The notes under the pieces were generated by a model. It ran no database searches. It was not told where the DNA came from and worked only from the letters and a program-made list of their open reading frames with translations. A DNA stretch of 32,353 bases from NCBI GenBank assembly GCA_027066455.1, contig JAMONT010000057.1, forward strand, positions 1-32,353, read 5' to 3'. Positions 9,052 through 18,549 of the stretch are shown here, piece after piece (within the stretch, counting starts at the first letter, position 1; every line of letters starts with the position of its first letter). The translations under genes and the position numbers were made by a program. Source of the stretch: Candidatus Altimarinota bacterium (GTDB lineage Bacteria > Patescibacteriota > Gracilibacteria > BD1-5 > UBA6164).

Positions 9052-9615
9052 TTATAATTCCCTTTTATATTCTCATTTTCAACTAATTATCATATAAATA
9101 TCATAAAAAGATTTCAAAAATCAAACTGTTATTCAAGCTCACAATTTTATTATTTTTTCTCAAGAATTAGTAGTTCAAACAGCTATTCAAGCCAAAACTT
9201 TTCAATTTTTAGCAGATTTTATAAAATTATTAGAAAACAAATTTTTTACTATTTTCCCATCCTGCTCAGTAAAAACTTCTGAAAAATCATCTTGTTCATT
9301 TTCTTCTTTTTCACTATCTTTTATAAATTCTTCTTTAAATTTTTTCAACATATCCAAATCACTTTTTAATTCTTCTATTTTATCAGTGCTAAAATTCTCT
9401 TTTTCATTTTTTCAAATTTCTCATTTAAGCATTTCTTTGATTTCTGAACTACTTAAATTTAGTTTTAATTTCAAAAGACCTTTTACAGTACTTGATGAAA
9501 GTTCATATTTTTTTTCAATCAAATTTTTTAAAGACTTAGAAAAAGCCTCTTTTTTTAGCTCTTCTTCCCTATTATTTTTTTCCTTTTCTTCTAATTCTTT
9601 TTTAATTTGATCCAT
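9052..9615 (-). CDS. hypothetical protein with charged coiled N-terminus and Gly-rich hydrophobic C-terminus
   Basis: 187 residues. Residues 1-30 are a Lys/Glu coiled coil (MDQIKKELEEKEKN). A helical segment with two SSS-containing repeats (YELSSSTVKGLLK and LNLSSSEIKEMLK) follows, then an acidic stretch. The C-terminus is Gly-rich and amphipathic (NGKVLAGIAVGTTNSGEKIIKLGAGITVG), followed by FLKSFYDIYMIISGKG. The C-terminal part could be membrane-interacting, like a glycine-zipper segment. It lies 19 bases downstream of the TPR lipoprotein on the same strand, so it is probably co-transcribed with it. Most of the C-terminal glycines are TGA. Function unknown. Confidence 0.7.
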
Positions 9616-9634
9616 AATTTTTTTTAAATATAAA

Positions 9635-11233
9635 TTATTCTTCTATAAGATTATCATTTTCCTCTTCTTCTAATCTTCTTTTTTCAGCTTCCTCTTCTTC
9701 CAATCTTTGTAATCTAAGAGCTTCAATAACTATTTTTCTTTCTTTTTTTGCAAGTTCTCAAAATTCTCAATTTCTATTTAATCACACAGTTGCAGAAAAA
9801 TGAATAATTGCTTTTGAATAATTTTGTTTTTGTTCTTCTAAATATCATAAATTAAGTAATACAAAAGGATTTTTATCGTCCATTTCATATCATTTTTCTA
9901 AATATTTTTGACTTTTTTTCAAATCTCAATTTTCTCTATAAATCCATCATAAATATCAATAAAAAATAGGATCTTTTGGATATTTTTTTATTCATAATTC
10001 TATATATTTCAAAGCTTTTATTTCATTTCAAGCCAAAATATTATAATAAATTGCTAAAGTTAAATCATCAATACTTATATCTTTTTGACTTAATAATTTA
10101 TCAAATTCTGCTAACATTGCTTTTTTTTGTCACAATTTTGCATAATTATAAATCAATCTTCTTCTTAACTCAATTTTATTTTTATATCATCTTTTCAAAG
10201 CTACATTAAAATATAGATTACTAGCAATGAATTCTCAATTCTTCAAGTTTATAACTCATAAAATATAAGCAATTTTATAATTATTTCTTTCAGTATTATT
10301 ATTATATATTTTCAGTAAATATTCTTTTGCCTCATCATATTTTCAAAGTTCATAATAAGAAATTCAAAGTAAATTCAAAGCTGGTAAATATCAAGGAAAT
10401 TCTTTTAGTAATTTTTCTCACATAATTGTTACAAGTGGAAAAGTTTTATTTTTATAAAAAGCATTTATAAATAAAGCTTTTTCATAACTAGAACTTTTTG
10501 CTTGAAAATTTTTATTTTTATCTATTGCAATTTTGATATTATTCATACTATTTCAAATTTTTTTATTTTTTTTGAAATAAGTCCCAAAATCATTTTTACA
10601 CTTTTCAAAATTAGTTATACAAGTTAGAGAAATACTATAATAAATTTTATCTTCTTTAGATAAACTTGTAGAAACTATAATTTGTCTCATATTTTCTCTT
10701 TCTGTAGAATCTTTCAAATTAATTCCAGCAAAAAGAGCAAAGTCAAATTTTTCTTTATTTACAACTTTTTTATTTTTTACTTCTAAATAATATTCTAAAG
10801 CTTTTTTAAATTTTTTTAGTTCAAAATAAGTATCACCTATTTTTGCCAAAATTTTATCATCTCAAGGATTTTTTTCCAAAACTTCTAAATATTTTACAAG
10901 TGCAGCTCTAGGTTGAGAATGGTCTAAAAAATAATCTCACTTTTTTATAATAGCTTTTAAACTAAGTCTAGTTTTTAAAATATCATATCTTTGTTTTATC
11001 AATTTTTTTTTATCAGCACTACTCATCAATTTCATTCAATCTACACTTTTAATATCTTTTTTTTCTTGTTCAGATTGTATTTTTTTCAAAGCTTGTTCAC
11101 TTAAAGAAATATCTGATGGAGTATTTTCTTTTGTAATAGAATCAGGATTTATTTTTTTAGAATCATTTTCATTTGAACAAGAATTCAAAAGAAAAAGACT
11201 TAAAATAAATAAAATTATTAAAAACTTTTTCAT
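9635..11233 (-). CDS. TPR-repeat lipoprotein
   Basis: 532 residues with lipoprotein signal MKKFLIILFILSLFLLNSC (Cys19). After a Ser/Asp-rich linker it is built of tetratricopeptide-like helix pairs. Examples are PRAALVKYLEVLEKNPGDD, KFKKALEYYLEVKNK, YLPALNLLGISYYELGKYDEA, PKDPIFYGYLGWIYRENGD and NPFVLLNLGYLEEQKQNYSKA, with the typical W/L-G-Y-A-P spacing. It ends in a Glu/Arg-rich tail (RLEEEEAEKRRLEEEEN). TPR lipoproteins scaffold envelope complexes such as secretin or pilus assembly factors; the pilin gene downstream in the window makes that one option, without direct proof. First gene of a two-gene unit with the 187-residue protein. Confidence 0.85.
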
Positions 11234-11298
11234 TATTATTTTTTAATATTAAGCATAAATTTACTATTATTATAGTAAAAAAGATAAATAAAACAAAT

Positions 11299-11333
11299 AA
11301 AAATAGAGTTAAAAAATTTTAACTCTATTTTTA
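11299..11333 (-). terminator. hairpin terminator after the DsbA-like gene
   Basis: A stem AAAATAGAGTTAAAA/TTTTAACTCTATTTT with a two-base loop lies downstream of the DsbA-like gene. On the minus strand it is followed by TTATTTGTTTTATTT, U-rich but interrupted. Confidence 0.7.
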
Positions 11334-11379
11334 ATTTTCTTTTTTTATATAAAAAATTAGTTATTTAAAAAAATATCAA

Positions 11380-12258
11380 TTATTTTAATAAAGTATCAAC
11401 TTTTTCTTTAAAATTTTCAAATGGATATGCTCAAGGTAATACATCCCACTCACCTGTTTTGTTATTTATAAAAACATTTCAAGGAGTTCAAGTTATTCAA
11501 AATAAACTTCTACCTTCTTCCATTTGAGATTCTGCTAATTTCTTAATTTCATCTGAATCAATACAAGTTTCAAATTCTTTTTTATCTAAACCTAAATCTG
11601 TAGCAATTTTTACAGCTTCATCTTTTGTTTTATATTTATTTTCAAATGATTTATCTATAAAAGCATAATATTTTTCAACTCATCCTATTTTTCAAGCACA
11701 TAAATTTGCAGCAGCTTTCATAGGAGCAAATATAGCAAATTGTTTAAAAATAACATTTACTTTTCAATCATATTGTTTCAAAATTTCTTTAGTAGCACCA
11801 GAATCATGCAATTTTTTACAAAAAGGACAATTCATATCACTATATTCTACCCAAGAAATTTCAGCATCTGGATTTCATAAAACATATGTATTTTCTTTTG
11901 TAATTTTTTTAGCTTGTTCAAGGCTAATTTTTTTAGCAGTTTGTGGTTGTTCATCTGGATTTTTTGTATGGTCATGACCTTCATGTCCTTCCTCTACACC
12001 AGTTTCTACTTCTTCTTTTTTATCTGAATCTTTAGTTTCAGAATTTTCAGAATCATATTGTTTTAAACCTTCAATAGTTTGTTTTTTTGTAATTTTTACA
12101 ATTTTTTCATAATTTTCTTTACCTCAAACTTTTTCATATTCTATTTCTAAAATAGAATCTTTTACCTTATCTCAAATTTTTTGAGATAAAATATAATGAG
12201 TCGAACCTGTAGTTATTATTATTAAAAGTACTAAAATAATAAATTGTATATTTTTCAT
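11380..12258 (-). CDS. DsbA-family thiol:disulfide oxidoreductase, membrane-anchored
   Basis: 292 residues. The N-terminal hydrophobic segment (IQFIILVLLIIITTG) is an uncleaved anchor or signal. A charged His/Asp/Glu linker containing EGHEGHDHTKN follows. The DsbA/thioredoxin domain starts at about residue 115 (ENTYVLGNPDAEISWVEYSDMNCPFCKKLH), with the CPFC active site at Cys144/Cys147. A long helical insert follows, and the cis-Pro loop reads GITGTPGNVFINNKTGEW. This is the DsbA-like (Thioredoxin_4) type common in CPR. It should catalyse disulfide formation or isomerisation outside the membrane. It follows the Spy/CpxP-like gene by 28 bases on the same strand. The His-rich linkers of both may bind metal. 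Confidence 0.9.
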
Positions 12259-12286
12259 TTTTTATAAGTTATAAATTAAATTTTTT

Positions 12287-13222
12287 TTATTTATACATAG
12301 CTTTTAACTCTTTCCCCATATCATCACAATGTTTTTTAAAAGCTTTTTCTTTTGTTTTATCTAAATATAAAGCAAATCTAGATTGACAACCTTTTCTTTT
12401 ATTTTCAACTATTTCAAAAGTTTCATCTAAAGTTCATTTTTCTTTTGCTTCACTAAGCATTTTTTTAAATTTTATTTGAGCTGCAGCTCTTTCTCATAAT
12501 AATTCTACCAATGATTCTTTTTGCATTTCTGTTAAATCTTTTCTAATAAATTGTTTAACATCTTTAAAATCATGTTTATGTTCTTCCATAGCAGATTTAG
12601 TTTCTATATCTTCTTTAATATCTTCAATGATTAATTCTAAACCTCTAATCATAGACATAAATTTTTCAGATTTTTTATTTTCTATAGAACTATAGTAAAA
12701 TTTATTAATAATTTTTTCTAAAGTTTTTCATTTTTCAGCATAAATTTTTTCTATTTTTGATTTCAAAGTTTTTTCAAATTCTCATTTATATTTTTCTGCT
12801 AATTCTTCAGAAACAAATATTTTTGCAATTAAATCATCTCAATGATTCATACACATATATTCAAAACCTTCTTTATCAGCCATAAAAGTTTTTAGCTTTT
12901 CAGCCATAGCTTTTCTTTTCAAAGACATTTTTGAAAATTCTTCATATTTATCTAATTTTCCAGATTTTATATCTTCAATCTTTTTTTTCATCATTGGCAT
13001 ATTTGTTTTTCTTTTTTTCAAGATAGTTTTTAATTCACTTTTTTCTTCTTCTGTCAAATCTGTTTTAACAAATTTTGTAAAAATTCAATATTCAGAATTA
13101 TCATAAAACATAGAAGTTCAATGTTTTTCTCATTTTGAATGAGAGTGAGAATTAGCATTTGTAATAGATACAGAACCAAAACTAACAAGTGCAATACTAG
13201 TTAAAACCAAAATTTTTTTCAT
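12287..13222 (-). CDS. secreted Spy/CpxP-like helical protein with two LTxxE/Q repeats
   Basis: 311 residues with a cleavable-type signal (MKKILVLTSIALVSFGSVSITNANS) and a short His-rich start (HSHSKGEKHG). The mature part is helical, Met/Lys/Glu-rich, and contains two related segments. KTDLTEEEKSELKTILKKR begins near residue 53 and RKDLTEMQKESLVELLGER near residue 230. Each resembles the LTxxQ motif of the Spy/CpxP/ZraP family of periplasmic stress chaperones and metal sensors. One Cys pair (MCMNH and KRKGCQSR..KKHCDD) could be oxidised by the DsbA-like enzyme encoded 28 bases downstream. Family assignment is by motif appearance; chaperone role is inferred. Confidence 0.7.
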
Positions 13223-13362
13223 AAACATTTTTATTATATAATTAAAAAAGCACAATTTTTTAATGCTTGGGAAAATTATATTTTATAACCTTAAATTTTC
13301 CTTAAATTAAACACATTTCAGCTTGATTTTTTGTGTTTATATTTTTTAATTATTTTTTAGAT

Positions 13363-13392
13363 AAAAAAACAGAATATATTTTTATATATTCT
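13363..13392 (-). terminator. terminator after the prepilin gene
   Basis: Inverted repeat AGAATATAT/ATATATTCT with a 4-5 base loop. Read on the minus strand it is followed by GTTTTTTTATC, a normal U-tract, about 30 bases past the pilin stop. Confidence 0.7.
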
Positions 13393-13422
13393 ATATTTTA
13401 AAATATTTTTAATTTTAAATTA

Positions 13423-14016
13423 TTATTTTTTTATAACTAATCTAGTTCATTCTGTACCACATGTAATTGTAGAGCCTCAAGTTGATACACATTCTAAAGA
13501 AGCTGCTGTAATTGCTGCACTTACTACTGTATTATTACCACTATTATTAGAATCTAGATCAATTCATAATTCAATTCTAGTATCATCATCTCAACCATCT
13601 CATTTAGCTTTTTTTTCTATATTTCAATCTTGTTCAAAAGTAGCTGAAATTTCATAATCCTGACCTGGTATAGTATTTTTGTCTTGACCTACTGTATAAA
13701 TATAATCAAATGCTGCATTAGTTCTAGAACTTCAAGATTTCGGATCTTGTGGAAGTTTAGGAGTATATGTAGTTACTCAAGAAAATGCGTAATCACCTGC
13801 ATTATTTGAGTTAGGATATTGATCTTTATCTTGATAAAATTGCTCTATTCATGACTGAACAGCTTTTATATCAGTTATTCTAGTTGAATCTCTAGCTTTT
13901 TGAATTTGACTTGTATATACAGATACAGCACCTGTAGCCAATATTCAGATTATTGTGATTACTACTAATAATTCTATTAGAGTAAAAGCCTTTTTTGTGT
14001 ATTTACTTTTTAACAT
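13423..14016 (-). CDS. type IV prepilin (major pilin-like)
   Basis: 197 residues. The N-terminus is a textbook class III prepilin signal: a short basic leader MLKSKYTKKA, then FTLIELLVVITIIGILATG, with Glu at position 5 of the mature protein. Prepilin peptidase should cleave before the Phe. The globular part has a pseudopilin-like pattern (YYQDKDQYP-type segment FYQDKDQYPNSNNAGDYAF). It ends with a Cys pair (LECVST and TITCGTEG) that may form the C-terminal disulfide loop of type IVa pilins. It is single-copy with its own terminator and an inverted repeat in its leader. In episymbiotic CPR bacteria such pili mediate host contact or DNA uptake (known for related lineages; inferred here). Confidence 0.93.
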
Positions 14017-14037
14017 AAACTTTATTTTTAATAAATT

Positions 14038-14075
14038 AAATATACTTTTTTTTATAAAACAAGAAAAGTATATTT
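14038..14075 (-). promoter_or_regulatory. 12-bp inverted repeat upstream of the prepilin gene
   Basis: Perfect arms AAATATACTTTT and AAAAGTATATTT separated by 14 bases, 21 bases before the pilin ATG. It could be an operator or a leader hairpin; the U-tract after it is too poor for a normal terminator. Confidence 0.5.
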
Positions 14076-14091
14076 AAAAAATAAATAAAAT

Positions 14092-14114
14092 CAAAAAAAA
14101 AGTAAAATTTTACT
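14092..14114 (-). terminator. hairpin and U-tract after the zinc-ribbon gene
   Basis: A palindrome AGTAAAATTTTACT lies 13 bases past the stop of the zinc-ribbon gene and is followed on the minus strand by eight T. The stem is short and A-T rich. Confidence 0.5.
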
Positions 14115-14126
14115 ATTCACTAATTT

Positions 14127-14351
14127 CTATTTTATTTTATAATTTACTTTTAATCATTCTTTTGTCCCTAAAACTATATTTTTTTCTTCACAAGTTTTAC
14201 AGATAAAAACATAAGCTTTAGGCTTTAATCTATCAACTTCAACTAATTTTTTACAATTTTTACAATAAAAAGAAACTTCTCATCTTTCTGAGTTAAATTT
14301 TTCCAATTTATTTCAAAGTTCTTCTATATTTATTAAATCATTATATGACAT
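14127..14351 (-). CDS. small zinc-ribbon protein
   Basis: 74 residues, MSYNDLINIEELG at the start. Two CxxC knuckles (YCKNCKK near residue 30 and ICKTCEE near 52) about 20 residues apart make a classic zinc ribbon. The rest is basic. The same architecture is used by CxxC-containing RNA- or DNA-binding accessory proteins frequent in CPR genomes. It lies 76 bases downstream of the DUF4153-like gene on the same strand. It ends in TAG, rare here. Molecular role unknown. Confidence 0.8.
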
Positions 14352-14427
14352 ATTTTTTTATTAAAAATTATTTTTTTACTTTTTTTATCTTTTTTCTCTA
14401 AATAACTATAATAACTTTTAAGTTTTT

Positions 14428-16413
14428 TTATTTTACAAGTAAAAATCAACTAGTATTTTTTCAAAAGAATCTAGAATTTTCATCATTTTCTTTTTTATAT
14501 TCAGGATTTATTATAGCTATATTATTAAAATATAATTTATATTTTCCTGATTCAAGTTCAAAAATTAAATCTTTTTTTTCTAAATTATGATTATTATCTT
14601 TTCAAAATTTTTTTAATAATTTTTTAGAAATTTCTTTTGTTGAAAATTTTACAATTATTTTTTTATCTTCTTTTATAATTATTTCTTCTTTATCTACATC
14701 ATATTCAACATATTTTTTATCTCATTGAATATATTGAGAAAATTTATAAATTTTACTATATCATTTTATATTTATCGGAAAAAAATCTTGATTATAATTT
14801 TTTGAAAAATTAATATATTTTCTATTTATATTAACTTTATAAGAATATTTTTCTACTTTTATTTTTTTTACAATTCAAGAAATAATTTCCCATTTATATG
14901 GTTCTTTATATTTTTCTTCTCTAAGACTTTTTAAATATTTTTTATTATAACAATCATTTATTTGATATTTATAATATTTTTTATATTTACATTTTTTCTT
15001 ATTTTTGTTTTTTTCTATTTGTTTTATTTGTTTTTTTATATTTTCTTCCCAATCTTTTTTATCTTTTTCTAAAATTTCTTTATAAATTTTTGGAAATAAT
15101 TTTTTTATTTTTTCACAATTATTAAAATTACAAGAATATTCAATTCCTGAGTAAATATTTTTACTTAAACTTTGTGAAATATCTGAATAATTTTTTAATG
15201 GAATTATTTTATTATTTTGTAAAATTTTTGCTTTTTCCAAATTATTTTCAAGTCTTTTTAATTGTCTTTCTTCAGGAAAATTATAAACATTATATTTTGG
15301 AATAATAGAAATAATTATTATAAATAATGTCAAAGTTACTGGTAAAAAAATCAATTTTTTCTTTTTACTTATTACAAAATACAAAGAAATTATTAAAAGC
15401 CATAATCCAAAAACTACAATAAAATATCTATTTATTGTAATATCATACTGATTTATTCTCAGATAAATTGCATAAAAAAGCATAAAAATTTGAGGAATAA
15501 CAGCTAGAGGAAAAATTTTTCTAAAATTTTTTATTAATTTATTTTTTTCTTCAAAAATATATGAAAAAATATAAGCTAAATATCAAAAAATTGAAAATCA
15601 AATTACAAGCCAACTAACTTCTCATTTTGGCCAGTTTGAAAAATTTGAAAGAACTTTTATAGTATAAGCATAAAGTATAAAAAAATATAAAAATACAAAT
15701 GGAATTACTACAAATTTTATCAAAAATGAAAAAAATGCATTTTGTTTAAAATTATTTTCTAAAAAATTTTTTTTATCTGGAATTTGTGTTAATGCAAATA
15801 TTGGAGTTACAATAGACAAAGATAAAATTGCCCAATTTCAATAAGTTTTTTCTCAAGCTATATTTAAGTCAAAGAGCGCATCTGTTGCCATAATTCATAT
15901 TGCACCAAGTCCAAAAAGTAGTCAAGCAAAAATAAAAGTTAGCAGAATTAGAACAGAAATATTATAAAAATATGTATAAAAAACTAATTGTTTTGGATTA
16001 AAATTTTTTAAATAAGGAGCAAAAAATAAAAATGCTATTATTCAGCTAAAACTTAAAAAGAAAAATACAAAATTTTCAAAATCATTTATATCAAAAGAAA
16101 AAGTATTATAAAAAATTATTCAAAATCATATTGGAATAATTTGGAACAAATTTCTTTTTATTCTTGAAAAATTGGAAGTTTCAGTTGATAAATATGTTCA
16201 TATACTAAAAACAAAAGTCATAATCAAAGAAAGAATAACAATAAAAATTCTTTCCTTATAAAAATCAGAAATACTATTACTATAATGTAATTGAGTAAAA
16301 AATAAACTTGCTGTAATAAAAATTATTATTATAGAAATAGGAAATCTCTCACAAATATTAATCAAATTTTTTTTCAAATTTTCTGAAGAAAATATTTTAA
16401 ATATATTTTTCAT
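14428..16413 (-). CDS. large multi-pass membrane protein, DUF4153-like
   Basis: 661 residues. The N-terminal two-thirds (about 1-390) has roughly 10-12 hydrophobic spans. It begins with a short cytosolic segment and FPISIIIIFITASLFF, a layout that matches DUF4153 membrane proteins common in CPR. Later landmarks are FAPYLKNFNPKQLVFY, TPIFALTQIP and SNWPKGEVSWLVIGFSIFGY. The remaining C-terminal region is soluble, very Lys-rich with several Cys (CNFNNCEKIK, KKCKYKKYYKY, NDCYNKKY), and presumably outside the membrane. A promoter with TTGCAA-15-TATAAT lies directly upstream and is shared as a 46-bp repeat with the toxin-antitoxin unit. Function of the family is unknown. Confidence 0.7.
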
Positions 16414-16438
16414 AATTATTTTTTTAGAAATTAAAAAA

Positions 16439-16484
16439 TTTTAATACATTTTTATTATACTTTTTATAAAATTTTTGCAAGAAA
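16439..16484 (-). promoter_or_regulatory. promoter repeat copy 1, driving the DUF4153-like gene
   Basis: Contains TTGCAA (16475-16480) and, 15 bases on, TATAAT (16454-16459) on the minus strand, about 40 bases before the ATG at 16413. The 46-bp segment recurs at 16949-16994 with one mismatch. It sits between the toxin stop and the DUF4153-like start. Confidence 0.75.
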
Positions 16485-16496
16485 TAAAAAACAATT

Positions 16497-16754
16497 TTAT
16501 TCTTTATAATTCCTTAACCATTTATAAACATCTCATCTCTTTCAAAGAAATAATATTTTTATTTCAGAATTTATTTTTTTAAAAATTATTCTATAAGTGC
16601 CTATTCTAACTCTATATAAATTTTCATATCAATTTAAATTTTTTATATCATAATTTTCAAATTCCATATTTAAAATATCTAAAATAATTTTATCAAAATT
16701 AATTTTAGAGTTCATATTTATAATTTTTAATTGCTTTATCCAACTTTTTACCAT
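16497..16754 (-). CDS. RelE/HigB-type mRNA interferase toxin
   Basis: 85 residues. The core reads YENLYRVRIGTYRIIFKKINSEIKILFLGKRGDVYK, the hallmark of RelE/ParE-superfamily toxins: LYRVRIGxYRIIF, then a strand, then a KRGDVY end. The conserved basic residues (Arg in RVRIG, TYR, KRGD) needed for mRNA cleavage are present. Three of the four glycines are TGA. The ATG at 16754 follows the antitoxin stop by three bases. Such toxins cut ribosome-bound mRNA when the antitoxin is lost. Confidence 0.9.
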
Positions 16755-16757
16755 TTT

Positions 16758-16931
16758 CTATTTATTAGATAAATATTGTAAAAATTCTTTTTTTCAAACT
16801 CATTCTTTTCAAAAATCTACAACATCACTGTAATATTCATCATCATAACTATATAATGTTTTCATAGATATAACATTATATTTTATTTTCTTAGCAATTC
16901 TATCTGGAACTTCTACACTTATTATAGCCAT
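16758..16931 (-). CDS. antitoxin partner of the RelE-type toxin
   Basis: 57 residues, MAIISVEVPDRIAKKIKYNV, then an acidic tail (DDEYYSDVVDFGKEG). The first 20 residues look like a ribbon-helix-helix strand and helix (ISVEVPDRIAKKI). The acidic C-terminal part would wrap the toxin. It is immediately upstream of the toxin with its own promoter repeat, the standard antitoxin-first order. Such antitoxins repress their own promoter and bind the toxin. Confidence 0.85.
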
Positions 16932-16948
16932 AATTTTTTAAAATTAAT

Positions 16949-16994
16949 TTTTAATATATTTTTATTATACTTTTTATAAAATTTTTGCAAGAAA
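16949..16994 (-). promoter_or_regulatory. promoter repeat copy 2, driving the toxin-antitoxin pair
   Basis: TTGCAA at 16985-16990 and TATAAT at 16964-16969 on the minus strand with a 15-base spacer, about 35 bases before the antitoxin ATG. It differs from the copy at 16439-16484 by one base in 46. Confidence 0.75.
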
Positions 16995-17002
16995 AAAAGT
17001 TT

Positions 17003-17293
17003 TTAATCTACTAAATCTTCCAAAATTTCAGAATTTTTATTTTCACAAAATTCTTCATAATTTTTTTTATAAAATTTATAATGCTTTGAATTTTGGTGTA
17101 ATTTCAGAGTTTCTTCACTTTCCCAAGATTCTATTACAATAAATTTTTGTTTATTTTCTTGTGACCAAAAAATATCATAAAGCAAACATCAAAATTCATT
17201 TTTTGAAGCAGTTATCATAGTTTCAAGTAAATTTTTCAATTCTCTTATTTTACTTTCTTTTGCAAAAAAAGTTACTTTTTTAGTTATTTTCAT
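17003..17293 (-). CDS. antibiotic-biosynthesis-monooxygenase (ABM) fold protein, YgiN-like
   Basis: 96 residues. Starts MKITKKVTFFAKESKIRELKNLLETMITAS, continues EFGCLLYDIFWSQENKQKFIVIESWESEETLKLHQNSKHYKFYKK. The order of strands, the IESW..E..L..H..S.HY motif and the size are characteristic of dimeric ABM ferredoxin-like proteins such as quinol monooxygenases. These act on quinones or reactive electrophiles, or as heme-degrading relatives; the substrate here is unknown. It is followed by the promoter repeat of the toxin-antitoxin pair and preceded at 24 bases by the 394-residue gene on the same strand, so it may be co-transcribed with it. Confidence 0.87.
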
Positions 17294-17317
17294 AAGTTTA
17301 GTTTTTTTTATTTTTAA

Positions 17318-18502
17318 TTAAAATTCATTACCAAAAGAAAAAGGAGCTTCTGTTCATTTATTTAAATTATCTAAAAATAGCTTTTTATCTTCCTTACTTA
17401 AAAAATTTTCTTCTTTGATAAAATTTTTAATTTTATCAATATTTCTTCCTTTAATAAAATCTTTATTTATTTCAGAATAAAATAAAATATCATATTTTTT
17501 TAATTCTTCTTTACTTTTTACTTTCTCTAAATTATCAAATAAAGTATTTATATTATTTTCTGTCAATAATCATTTTTCAGCAAATTTTTTTAAATAACTA
17601 TTATTAATAGTTAAAGAAATATCTTCCTCAATTATTTGAAAACTATTTGCTACCATCATAATTATAAAAAATATATTAAATGAAGCTCAAAAATCTTCCA
17701 TACTTTTTTCCTCAAAAAAATTATACATTTTTTTTATAATTTCTTTATAATTTTTTGATCCTAAAATATATTCTTCTAGTTCTTTCATCTTAGGTAATCA
17801 TTCTAATAATACCTTTTTCAATTTATCTAATAATTCTTTATTATCACTAAATAAATCTAAAAAATCTTTTAACACCTCTAAATCATATTTATAGATTTTT
17901 CATTCTGCTAATTTTCATAATAATTTTTCTAATGCTTCTTTATATTCAATATCTGAATTAAACTTTTCTTCTTCCTCAAAATATTCCTGTTTTTTAGACT
18001 CAGTCATAGGTTTTAAAAAAGCATCTGTAATTTTTTCTTTTATAGTTTTTTCATCATTTCTATTTTCATTTTTTCCTTTTTTTCCTTCTTTTTCTTCAAC
18101 TTTTTTAACTCATTCTCAAGTATAAATAATTTTATTTCATTCTAATTTAAAATTATTAAATTTTTTAAAATTTCATAAATTTAATGATGTTTCTGTAATA
18201 TCATTTTTTAAAATTATTAATTTTCAATCTGTTGTTATTTCTTCAAAAATTTCTCATTTTTCAATTTTTATAATAACTAGTTTTCAATTTTCTCAATTTT
18301 CATCTAAAATCCAAATACCTATTTTATCTTTTTCCTGAAAACTTATTTTTAAATTTTCTCATAATTTATATATTTTTGTTCAAATTTCTAATATGCCATT
18401 ATTTGCAAAATATCCAAAAAAATATTTAGGAATATTTTTATCTTTATGATTTACTATTATTTCTTGTTGTCTAGGAGTAAAATTTTCTCATCCAAAACTC
18501 AT
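17318..18502 (-). CDS. hypothetical two-part protein with charged linker
   Basis: 394 residues. An N-terminal beta-rich region (about 1-130) contains FFGYFANNGILEIGTKIYKLGENLKI and KIGIWILDENGENGKLVIIKIEKGEIFEE, which look like strand repeats. A disordered Lys/Glu/Asn linker (KKVEEKEGKKGKNENRNDEK) follows. A helical C-terminal region reads KYDLEVLKDFLDLFSDNKELLDKL, ASFNIFFIIMMVANSFQIIEED and so on. No signal peptide or clear membrane anchor, although residues near 288-302 are quite hydrophobic. Most Gly codons are TGA. It shares only overall plan with the 218-residue protein at 5039-5695. Family unknown. Confidence 0.75.
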
Positions 18503-18549
18503 ATTTTTTTTTGTTAAAAATTAAATTTTTCATATTTTTTTTATTACAT

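Noticed and set aside
9386-9610. 74-residue Ser/Phe-rich plus-strand ORF
   Set aside because: It is the complement of the acidic coiled-coil gene at 9052-9615; its composition (runs of Ser and Phe) is the antisense of Lys/Glu codons.
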